Assembly (NCBI GenBank): GCA_039720395.1
Contig: CM077823.1
Span: forward strand, 34,306,371-34,370,370
From: Liquidambar formosana
Lineage: Eukaryota; Streptophyta; Magnoliopsida; Saxifragales; Altingiaceae
Direction: 5' to 3'
DNA length: 64,000 nt
Shown: in pieces, positions 11,351-21,360 of the stretch
Layout: every line of letters starts with the position of its first letter
Numbering within the stretch: the stretch's first letter is position 1
Program-made: the position numbers and the translations under genes
Notes under the pieces: model-generated
Told to the model about the DNA's origin: nothing
The model's input: only the letters and a program-made list of their open reading frames with translations
Databases searched by the model: none

Positions 11351-12040
11351 ATAGTATACGTGCGTTGCACATGAATATTTTTAAATAATATTAGTTTCTA
11401 TTTTTTGTTTTCCCACTAATTTATGTATTTTTGTTTAGATATGCTTGCAATGAAAAATCAATTTTGAAGGGTTCTTCATGTATTTAGAGTACATCCTTTT
11501 TGGGTTTCGGTTGAAATTCTTCAGATATGTATTTCATTTTGTTCCTTGATTTAATGAGTCTAAACGATTTCTCAGAACTATGGGTATTTCGTTTCAAATG
11601 ATTTTTCTTTCTTTAATTACAGTACCTATTATGATTATAAATTCATCTATCTAACTTATAAATTCATCAAAAATCAAACAAATTCTCTAATAGTACCATA
11701 TATATATATATATATATATATTACAATTTGCAGAGCAAAACTAATTACCAAAGAATGGAGAAGTCGCCGTTAACCAGAGAAGGGAGAAGTCGTCGCAGCT
11801 ACTCTTGATGGAGAAAGTAGAATTTATGATCCTGTTGTTTATTTATTATATAGGAATTATAGTTTCTATTTCCTTTGAATTCCTATTTGTTTTTTTATAT
11901 ATTAAGGTATGTGTTTTAAAATTACTATATTTCCTATATATGCAGAAGGGTGGGTAGTTGTGTATTTAAAAATTAAAATAAGGATATATTAGTCAATCAA
12001 AAGTTTTTCTTACATTCATCTTTTTTATAAGTAGTATAGA
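11351..12040 (-). mobile_element. Helitron-like element (about 690 bp)
   Basis: On the minus strand it starts A|TCTATACTACTTATAAAAAA at 12040, a good match to the 5' end of Helitron copy B. At the other side it has the hairpin GTGC-AAC-GCAC just before the end. The terminal CTAT at 11354-11351 is not a canonical CTRR, so the 3' boundary is less certain than for copies A and B. No protein is encoded. Confidence 0.5.
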
Positions 12041-12071
12041 TATAAATATGTTATATGCAGTTATGTTCCCA

Positions 12072-12871
12072 TCAGCACGTATTGACATAATTTATATTAG
12101 CACTATGCATTGGGGGTTGTATCCTTTGCATTAGTTCAATGTACCTTATATCCCACTAATGCACAAGGTACAACTCTCAATGCAGGTATTGATATAAGTT
12201 ATATCAACACGTGCTTACCTAATCATCATCCTATGTATATATATAGCCTAGGAAGCACGAACACTCCGAAAATGGTGCCGCGGCTGTGTCGGACACGGAC
12301 ACGGCTCCGACACGTGTCCGACACGCCCCGTACGTGTCGGGGAAAATTAAAAAATTAAAATAATTTCGAACATGGGAGGGACACGGGTGAGGGACACGGG
12401 AAGGGACACGGCGGGTAAAAAATATAAATTTAAATTCTTTTAAAAGGGGTAATTTTAGTTGTTTTTAACAATTGAGGGGTGATTTTGTAAAAGCCCAAAA
12501 TTTCTTTTTGTTTTGTGATTTTTGTTTTAAACTCTATTTTTCAATTGAAAAATAAAACTATAAAACCATAATGCTATATATATATAGATATTTATTTATT
12601 TATTGCCGTATCCCCTGCCGTGTCGTGTCTTGGGTTTTTTAGAAATTACCGTGTCGGAGTGTCCGTGTCTTGTCATAACCATGTCACGTGTCCGTGTCCG
12701 TGCTTCTTAGTATATAACGAGCATGTGCTAATATGACTTATATCAACACCCGTACTAAGGGTTATATTTCATGAATTAATGGGTTACGAGATACATTGGA
12801 TCAATGCAAAGGATATAACCTACAATGCATGATTAATACTGAGTGTTGATATAAGTTATCAGCGTGCGCTC
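12072..12871. repeat. Imperfect inverted repeat arms around a nested MITE
   Basis: About 145 bases at 12074-12218 are repeated in inverse orientation at 12719-12871: the left side carries TATCCTTTGCATTAGTTCAA and the reverse complement of the right side reads TATCCTTTGCATTGATCCAA. Each arm is itself bounded by GTTGATATAAGTTAT-like words in opposite orientation, so the arms look like two copies of one MITE. A diverged third relative lies at about 13087-13225. Confidence 0.65.
12248..12710. mobile_element. hAT-like MITE with ACACGG subterminal repeats (463 bp)
   Basis: Terminal inverted repeats are CTAGGAAGCACGAACAC on the left and CTAAGAAGCACGGACAC as the reverse complement of the right. Flanks TATATAGC and TATATAAC match at seven of eight bases, fitting an 8-bp hAT duplication in AT-rich DNA. 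The ends are crowded with GTGTCGGACACG-type words. No coding capacity. Confidence 0.65.
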
Positions 12872-13038
12872 ATCTAATCATCATTCTACATACATACACA
12901 TATATATATATATGATTGTTCAAGTACGAGATATCCCAGTTCTATCACATTCGATCACAATCGTTCATGAATGACACGTGCGCACGCTTGTCGTTTATGG
13001 ATGGCAGTGATCATACGGGATATTCTGTCGATAATTAA

Positions 13039-13040
<2 letters not shown>

Positions 13041-13078
<38 letters not shown>
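13041..13078. repeat. (TA)n microsatellite
   Basis: An almost pure TA run of about 34 bases. Shorter TA runs occur near 11699, 12899, 15355, 16416, 47325 and 47771. Confidence 0.9.
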
Positions 13079-13079
<1 letters not shown>

Positions 13080-13893
13080 CCGGTCTCATCAACACGTATT
13101 GATTATCTTATAATATCAACACCAGATATGAATTGGAAGGTTGTGCCTTGTTTGTCTTATATAACTTACATATACATGATGTATAACCCTTGATGCATGA
13201 TGCATGATATAACTCGCATCAATAGGTTCTTAAAGGATCAAACCCAAAAAAATCATGCTGCAATTCAGTGAGTTCAATGGATATTTGAGTTGACTCACCC
13301 TGCCTTTGTCACTAGTTGTACCATCACATGCACTATGCCAGGTCGACTTTAGTGCAATGCTTACAACAATAGGTGGAATGTTGCAGGACGCATGTTTGAT
13401 GATATTCATCTGAATGCACCGAACCCTAGCTAGCTTTTTCCCTCTCCCACACACATGTTGGATCCAGGAATCCAGGCCACACACAAGTTGCAAAATCTGA
13501 ATCAAATATAGCTCCCAGGTTTAAATTGATATAGGTTCATTCAGCCTATCCATTTTTTGTAACTTCAGAGAGATTTTGACACGGAGATTTTGGACATTGG
13601 CACCTGCAAACAGCCCCGCTTGGATTTCTAGGAGAGATTTTGTCAGGGAGATAATGGGTGTCTACCATATGACAAAACCTTTGTTGTTTCTTCATGGAAA
13701 ATCATTATTCCATGGCCATGAAGGCTCCAAGTGAAATTTTTGTCACCACACTTCACTTTCTTTCTTTCTTATCATGCGTATAAATAAATAAACAAAAACG
13801 AATTGTAAGAAGAGTGACGAAATTGAACTTCATGGCGTGCATATAGCTACATTGCAAAAATTTGACTAAAATTGATGTTTTAAAACCCACATA

Positions 13894-13961
13894 TTGCATC
13901 GGTTGGAACCATTGGTGTCAGTTCCTATACCTCAAGAGGCAAATGGTTCCAACCGATGCAA
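13894..13961. repeat. Perfect 20-bp stem hairpin (loop 28 nt)
   Basis: TTGCATCGGTTGGAACCATT at 13894-13913 is the exact reverse complement of 13942-13961. The loop contains a small CCTC-AA-GAGG stem. It could be a transposon subterminal hairpin (CACTA elements carry such GGTT...AACC stems) or a small-RNA precursor; sequence alone does not decide. Confidence 0.85.
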
Positions 13962-15367
13962 CTAGGTAGAATCGAAATCAAAACTTTCATAAACCTCACG
14001 TTCTTTATGTGATAAGACATGCTACCAGAATCAAGAGCCATTAGCCTCTTGGATTGCACTTCACGATCATTAAATAAACGCCTTTGTTTTTTGTCTTAGG
14101 GAAATATTTTTTTATTTTCTTTATAAAAAAAAAAAAAAAGTCACAATAGTATGGGCTATACGCAGCCAATTAATAGCTGGAGAAGACGCTATAGACTTTT
14201 ATTTTGTTATTTTATGTTTTTTGGTCGGTCAATGACTTTTATTGAAGATCAGCATAAATGTAGGGGACCAGAGTAAGATTTCCCATATTTTGTGGGACCA
14301 TAATAGTTATACATAGGTTGCGTTTTTCTCGCATGGTGGTTCAAGCATGGAGGAGTGGAGGACCAATACTCATAAATTATCCTGAATTTTCAATTTTGTT
14401 AATACAAAATTTGTGTGTCAAATATTCATGCAGAAATTCACAGAGAGGAAACATGCTGTGGTGATGTGGTCCCATGAAAATCCCATGAGAGCACAGGTCA
14501 AAACATCAGTGTCCTTAAATTTTAATGGGAAAACAGCCACTTATTGTCAAATGTGTTTTGTTTTCTTCCTAGTCAGTTCCATTGTTATGTGTTGATTGCT
14601 TTCGCAGTAATTACCCATTAGTGGTCCCATGGGGCATTTTTAAAACTGTCGTGTAAGCAACAAATACAGTCTTGACAAACAATTAACCACATGCTAAGCC
14701 CCTAAAATTGACTTAATAAAAGCAAACCTTGGTTCATGACCATTTCATAGAAGTGGTAGTGTTGAATTTCAACATCCAAATTATGTCACAAAAAAAAAAA
14801 AAAAAAAAAAGGGAGTTTAGGCTTATTTCATTAAAACTAAATCGTTTAAATGTGTTTTACATATAATTTTGTGAAGAATCAATCATCATGAACAAGACAA
14901 TGTAAGAGAATAACGGCCATCTTCACAAATGATAAAATCGATCCCTACAGTTAATCATATACCATCAATTATGATGATGGCTCCAACTTTTTTACAATTT
15001 CACTTAAAATGATGGATTTGTGCCTCCATTGCTACGTATATGTAAAATGTAAATGAAGCCATTTAGATTTCAGAGGACAACCAAATAAACCGGCCAATAT
15101 CAATTTAAACAATCTTTCGCATAAACATATCCAAAAGTTTTTTCCTATTCATTGAATTGGATGTTGTGTGATCAAAATTAAAAAGACAATCCGTAATGGT
15201 GTGTAGGTTCATCAAAATTGATGGAGTAACATCATTTTATATGCAAAATAATAGGTATGTAGGAGTATAACAATTTAGACCTTTCAATAAATTACGGAAG
15301 TCTTATATAACTAATGACAACTACATCATTGATGGTTGTGAAATGAATATATAGATATATATATATA
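13962..15367. other. Intergenic, no gene seen
   Basis: Poly(A) tracts at about 14127-14139 and 14790-14810 and AT-rich DNA. No splice-consistent coding series. Confidence 0.5.
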
Positions 15368-16415
15368 GGGGAGGGTTCCGTTGACACCTGGTGTAAGAGT
15401 AAAACTCTTACACCTTTTTTAAGTCTTAGATGTCTTTCCATCCGATGGCTCTCCTTCATTCCCACTTCATACCTTTTTAAACACAAAACTAGTTTGGATA
15501 CGAAACGGGTAGGATTAAAATAACCCAAAACCCATTCTAGTCACCATTCCTGCATTTCTCTCTCTTGCCCTATCCCCATTCCAATTACTATCTTTCTCAA
15601 CAGTGGGAAAAGCTCACCCATTGTTAGGGTAGGGACGAAATCTCTTCACCTAAGATACTTTCCGTGGCCCATTGTCATCTCTTTGATAGTTTGTCCTTAT
15701 AATATAGTTTGTGGTTGGGATCCGTACCCCCCCTTTTTCTCTTAAGTTTGTTCATCCTTTTCTCTTTTCAAGCTTCTCTACTTTGTTACCCCATTAATGG
15801 CTTAAATTTTTTTTTTCTTCAAGAAGAACCATATTGGAATAAGATTTGAAGATTAAAAAACCATATCAACACCCATTGTGAACTAGGTATTTATTTTATG
15901 GTCGAATATGGCCAAAGCGCCAAATTATTTGAAGTTGCAATCAAAACTAACTGGGATTGATTTAATGGGTTATTAGGCTTGAATGTTCTTCCAAAATAGG
16001 ATTTTTTTTTTTTTTTTTTTACTTATTTAAATTTTTTACGTTTTCACAGAAGCTAAAAATTATTAAACTAAAATGGGATATTAGTGGTCTTGTAATTCGA
16101 ATTTTGTTGGATTAGGATTATTGTTAAACTACTTTCAAAAGATTTTGTTATTTTCTTGAACAAGTTTCTGAGTAGTACCCAAGCAAAGGAATAATAAGGG
16201 AAATACTTCGTTTACGAAAAGGAGTAAAAGCTTTACGTTGTAAGCTATTTGTGTTTTGGGTTTAATTCCAACCCAATCCGTAAATTTGACCCAGTTTTGT
16301 CTTTAAAAAGGTAAGAAGTGGGGATGAAGGAGAGCCATCGGATGGAAAGACATCTAAGGCTTAAAAAAGGTGTAAGAGTAAAACTCTTACACCAGGTGTC
16401 AACGGAACCCTCCCC
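15368..16415. mobile_element. Fold-back DNA transposon with 123-bp inverted ends (1,048 bp)
   Basis: The left end (15368-15490) starts GGGGAGGGTTCCGTTGACAC and is repeated inversely at 16293-16415 with few mismatches. Both arms contain an inner palindrome, GGTGTAAGAGT-(3 nt)-ACTCTTACACC, so each terminus can itself form a hairpin. It sits inside a TA repeat; nine bases ATATATATA flank both sides but cannot be proved a target duplication in such sequence. The central 800 bases are AT-rich and non-coding. Confidence 0.85.
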
Positions 16416-16547
16416 ATATATATATATATATATTCTTGTTATGTGGCAAGCAATTAATTAAAGTATAATCGAAACACAAACTAACAAGCTAAGCGCACAC
16501 AAAAAATACTAGATTTAGGTGGTTTTCGAAAATGTTTGCATCTACGA

Positions 16548-16573
16548 GAGAGAGAGAGAGAGAGAGAGAGAGT
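16548..16573. repeat. (GA)n microsatellite
   Basis: About 12 GA units. Confidence 0.9.
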
Positions 16574-16894
16574 TCAAACCCATTATCAACCTTGTTTTTC
16601 TCACGGCCAACAGTCTATATATAGTGCAGAGAACTCTCTATGGGTACTCCACCCTTGGCAAATTAAATGCCCTCTATTGTGATTAGATCTATTTTAATTG
16701 TCTTGATTAATACTTGATCCTATATATCATTTGTATATAAAATGATAGTTTCATCAACTTTGATAAGTCATTGAATACTCAACCTTGTTGGTTAAGGATC
16801 TCAAGTCTTTTGGCCCGTCTTCACGACCATCAATTTTGACTAGGCAATTCCCAATCACTTTTTGATGAGGTCAAAAATTCATTACATCAATTTA

Positions 16895-17735
16895 GGGTTG
16901 CAAATGAGTTGAGCCACTCATTAACAGCTCACGAGAAAGTTCATTAAGGGCTCGGCTTGAACTTGATCAATTAATAAACAAGTCAAGCTCAAGCTTGAAT
17001 TCTAAGCTCGTTTAGTAAACAAGCCGAGCTTGAGCATACCAAAGCTCGGCTCAAACAAGCTCGTTAAGAGCTCGATGAGAAGCTTGTTTAGAGGCTCGAC
17101 AAAAAACTCGTTGGTGGGCTCATTTAAGGGTTTATGAGTGGGGATATAATTGTTCCACTGTACATTTTGGTGTGAAAGAGATATTCATTCCCTAATATGC
17201 TAGTAGTAGATGTTTGATGCTTTTACTTATCTTAGTAGATCGAGTTTTGGCATGAAAGAGATATTTCTTTTGCGAAATCCAATGGAAGTATGATGGTATG
17301 ATAACTTGTTTTGAGCATATATGAGTGTTATAATGTGCTATAAGCCTCCAACCAATAACTTTGGTTTTTTAAGTTTATTGCAACTCTTTATTTAATAGTA
17401 CTGAAAATAGTTATGGCCTTATGGAGTTTTGATTTTTGCTTCTTTATGGTTCATACTCGGATGATGTTTTTTACTGTCAATTTTTTGGTTTATGCTTGGG
17501 ATAATGATTCTAAACCATTTATCCAAAAAAAAATTAATTAATTAAAAAAAAATCTTAAACGAGCCAAAGCTCGAGCTCGGTTCGAGCTTGAATATTTTTT
17601 AACGAGCTGAGCTCAAGCTTGAAATTTAGGCTTGTTAAAAAGCTCAGCTCGTTTACTAATGAACAAGTTTTTTAACGAACCAAGCCGAGCACTCCAAAAC
17701 TCAGCTTGGCTCAGTTTAGCTCGTTTGTAGCCCTA
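16895..17735. mobile_element. hAT-like non-autonomous element (841 bp)
   Basis: Ends are TAGGGTTGCAAATGAG and, as reverse complement of the right, TAGGGCTACAAACGAG. Flanking CATCAATT (16887-16894) and AATCAATT (17736-17743) match at seven of eight bases, as expected for an old hAT duplication. Both subterminal regions are built from repeated GAGCT/AGCTCG words, the presumed transposase-binding motifs. No transposase remains. Confidence 0.85.
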
Positions 17736-18072
17736 AATCAATTTTAACAATCTTAAGATTCGAACCTACAAATTCCCTCATATAAAGGGAAGAGAAGTGC
17801 TACAAGGCCATTGATGCAATGTCACATCATGTATTGCCTTACAATTAAAATATCAAAGTGGTCTTACTTTATCAAGAAATTACTATTAACATTTATTACT
17901 CTCCAACCTTTTACTTTCATCTCATCTCCAATTGTAAATGAATAGTAGCGTTCCATTAACGTTGGATATATAAGAATCTCACCATGCTAAATTGGGATAA
18001 AAACTTCCAAAAGAGTTTGCCAACCTTTTTCCCCAAACCCAGATGTCTCTATCCATTCCTTCCTCTTCACTC

Positions 18073-18080
18073 TATATAAA
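18073..18080 (+). promoter_or_regulatory. TATA box of the CYP707A gene
   Basis: TATATAAA lies 183 bases before the ATG, in a C-rich leader context, and predicts transcription start near 18105. Confidence 0.7.
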
Positions 18081-18214
18081 CCCCAACCCACCTCATTTTT
18101 TCTCATTCACTTGATTCCCACAAGGAGCATCCTTCACCATATTCACCCTTTCCACCAAAAACACTGCAACACCAAAAGCCCATAGTCATAGGGAGAGACA
18201 CTCACACACAGAGA

Positions 18215-18246
18215 GAAACAGAGAGAGAGAGAGAGAGAGAGAGAGT
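18215..18246 (+). repeat. (GA)n tract in the CYP707A 5' leader
   Basis: A near-pure GA run of about 30 bases ending 17 bases before the start codon. GA/CT tracts are common in plant 5' UTRs and are prone to length change between alleles. Confidence 0.85.
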
Positions 18247-18262
18247 TGCCACGTACATTCAT

Positions 18263-21200
18263 ATGGAGACTATTTTTATCCTTCTATGCATCCTTCTCTT
18301 TCTCTCTTCTCTTCTCTCATATCCCTATTTAAAAAGACAAAAGAGAGAGGCCAAAAGAAGAGCAAAGCTTCCCCCAGGTTCAATGGGGTGGCCTTATATT
18401 GGAGAGACTCTCCAACTTTACTCTCAAGACCCAAGTATCTTCTTTGCTACAAAGCAAAAAAGGTTTTTACCATCTTTAAAATAATAATAATAACAATAGT
18501 GTTAATGATAATTTCAGTTTCCTTTTAAGCTTCCCTATGCATGAATTTGAACTTGGTTGTGAAGACAAAATTTTTTTTTTCAGATATGGAGAAATATTCA
18601 AAACCCACGTACTTGGCTGCCCTTGTGTCATGTTGGCTAGCCCTGAGGCCTCAAGGTTCGTGCTGGTGACCCAAGCTCACTTGTTCAAGCCGACGTATCC
18701 CAAAAGTAAAGAGAAGATGATCGGCCCTGCCGCGCTGTTTTTCCACCAAGGAGAATACCATACTCTGCTGAGGAAGCTGGTTCAAAGCTCACTATCTCCT
18801 GATTCAATTCGGAAACTAATTCCCCATATAGAAGCGATGGCCATTTCTGCCTTGGAGTCGTGGGCCGGCGGGCGAGTCATCAACACTTTTCATGAGATGA
18901 AAAAGGTACGTTTGGCTCAATATTCAGTATAGATGATTAGATCGTAATTACATATTTACATGCAGGAAATTGGTAAGTTTACCGATTTGGCCGGTTTACC
19001 TGCTAATGTATATATGGTAATTAATAGAAAAGGTAAGCTTGATATACTTTGAAAAAGGCAATGCCACATCACCCAATAGATGAATCGGGTGGATTCATCC
19101 CATGGATGTAGCATTGCCTCTGTTTTTAGTGCTCATGGTGTTTTGAGGCCTTCTGGCTTATCTAGAACATTTAGTTATCCGGGGCAGGGATTCTATTGTC
19201 TTATTCCTCCTCCTTTTTCCTTTTTTTTTTTTTTTTTTTTTTGTCTTTTTTCATTTTTTTTTTTTTGGGTACAATATTGTCTTGTTCCTCATTTTTACTG
19301 AATGGGGTTTCTTGGAAATTTGTTTTTAATGATGGGTTCTTCATAAATTTCTGATTACTGGGTCCTCACACTTTTGTTTGGATCATACTATTTTTACTTT
19401 TCTAATTATACATGTGTTTTTCCTTCATCTTCTACAGTTCTCTTTCGATGTCGGCATTTTCTCCATCTTTGGTCACTTGGATGGCAAATACAGAGAAGAG
19501 TTGAAAAAAAACTACTGCATAGTAGACAAGGGTTACAACTCTTTCCCAACAAACATACCAGGAACTGCTTATCACAAAGCAATCTTGGTAAGCAACAATT
19601 TTTTTTTTTTTGTTTTTCCAAATTGAGCTGCTAGATTATCTAATTAGAGTCTTTTTAGTCTGATTCTGTGTGTTAAATTTCTTCTCTTTGTGATGAATTA
19701 TCAAAGGCGAGGAAAAGGCTTGGTCAGATTCTAAGTGAAATCATTTGTGAGAGGAAGGAGACGAGACTTATAGAGAAAGATCTCTTGGGTCATCTAGTGA
19801 ACTACAAAGACGATAAGGGGAAGATTTTGACTGAGGACCAAATCGCTGATAACATCATCGGAGTACTTTTCGCCGCTCAAGACACAACAGCTAGTGTTCT
19901 AACATGGATTCTCAAGTACCTCAATGATAACCAGAAACTTCTTGAAGCTGTAAAGGTAAGAAATCTACTCAAATTATGCAAACACCATATCTCAGCGATG
20001 CCGATGTATGGTCCCGTGACTTTCCCCTCCCCATTTTAGCCATAGGGGAAAAAAAATGCAAACACACTACTTTGGGTTTCATATGATATGAATACTACAG
20101 TTAAATTATCTGGAATTATTGTAATCTATGATGGTTTGTTGTTGCAGGCAGAGCAAAAGGCGATATACCAATCGAATGATGGAGGAAACCGGCCCTTGAC
20201 ATGGACTCAGACTAGGAGTATGCCACTTACATATAGGGTATGTACTTCAAAAAAAATGATGTCTCAATTGGATATGTGTGTGTATATTTATATTTATATT
20301 TATATTTATATTTATATGTACGAACTTTTTCAGGTTATATTAGAGAGCTTGAGGATGGCAAGCATCATATCTTTCACCTTTAGGGAAGCAGTGGTTGATG
20401 TAGAATATGAGGGTAAGAAATTTAAAATTAGTAATAGTCTATGTTCCATTCAAGAGGTTTAATTTCTTTTCTTTTTTTCTTTTATATATCATTGTTGTTG
20501 TTTAAATTTTCTTAAATATTCTTTGAAGGGATTGATTTACATTGAGAATTTGCACAGGATACATCATTCCAAAGGGTTGGAAGGTGATGCCATTGTTCAG
20601 GAACATTCATCACAATCCAGAATTTTTCTCTGATCCTCAAAATTTTGATCCCTCTAGGTTTGAGGTATGTGATCTCTCTCTCCCACTCTCTCTCGAGTGT
20701 GCACGGGGATAAAAAGTAAAAAGGTCATACTCAATGCACAAGGCTTTCACATATAGGCTTGTCCGGGCAAAGTGAGTGGTACGCAAGCTTACCACCATTT
20801 TAGAGAGGCTGATCCCAAGGCCCTAACCCACGACACGTAGCTCGGGGAGATGAGCACCTGTCATCTCTCTAGGTTAGAAACACTAATTTTTATATGGTTG
20901 ATGGTTGATGCAGGTTGCTCCAAAGCCAAATACTTTTATGCCATTTGGTAATGGAGTGCACGCTTGTCCTGGAAATGAGCTTGCAAAGCTGGAGATGCTT
21001 ATCTTGATCCACCATCTAGTGACAAAATTCAGGTAGGATAAAGTGACCCCCAAAAAAATCACATTTTTCCTAAACAAAAACAATTTAAATCAGATTTATG
21101 GCACAAATATGTCATATTATGGTGTCTAATGCTACTTCAGGGGCAGTTTTCAAGGGTTTCTACACTGATTATTATTTTTTAAAAGATAGAATACGAAGTG

Positions 21201-21360
21201 CGGAAATTTTTTTGACAAGACTCCTTTTTGTTGGTGTTTGATGATTTTTGGTTGCAGGTGGGAAGTGGTAGGATCCCAAAGTGGGATTCAGTATGGCCCA
21301 TTCCCAATCCCTCAGCATGGACTTCCTGCCAGGTTTTGGAAAGAATCACCAGCGGCTTAA
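18263..21360 (+). CDS. CYP707A: Abscisic acid 8'-hydroxylase (cytochrome P450 CYP707A family)
   Basis: Nine exons: 18263-18462, 18584-18905, 19438-19587, 19707-19955, 20148-20237, 20334-20412, 20558-20664, 20914-21032 and 21258-21360. All junctions are GT-AG with consistent phase, giving 472 aa, the normal family length. The N-terminal 20 residues form an ER membrane anchor, followed by the basic stretch KRQKREAKRR and the hinge KLPPGSMGWPYIGETLQ. The oxygen-binding I-helix motif AAQDTT is at about 280-285, ExxR (ESLR) at 341-344 and the haem loop PFGNGVHACPG with the ligand Cys417. The family converts ABA to 8'-hydroxy-ABA, which becomes phaseic acid; this is the main ABA-breakdown step. The subfamily member (A1 to A4) cannot be fixed without a tree. 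The gene appears intact. SINE-like insertions lie in introns 4 and 7, clear of the splice sites. Confidence 0.96.
19986..20055 (+). mobile_element. 5'-truncated SINE-like retroposon in CYP707A intron 4
   Basis: A perfect 10-bp target duplication ATGCAAACAC flanks the insert at 19976-19985 and 20056-20065, and the insert ends in an A-run. Its sequence (GATGCCGATGTATGGTCCCG onward) resembles the 3' part of the insert at 57957-58196 in an amylase intron. These are the hallmarks of target-primed reverse transcription. Confidence 0.75.
20283..20318. repeat. (TATATT)n microsatellite in CYP707A intron 5
   Basis: About six hexamer units 16-50 bases upstream of the exon 6 acceptor. Confidence 0.85.
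20720..20845. mobile_element. SINE fragment in CYP707A intron 7, Au-SINE-like
   Basis: Words such as GTACGCAAGCTTACCACC and AGAGAGGCTGATCCCAAGGC resemble, from memory, the antisense strand of the widespread angiosperm Au SINE family. Exact ends and a target duplication were not resolved, so only the approximate span is given. Confidence 0.45.
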
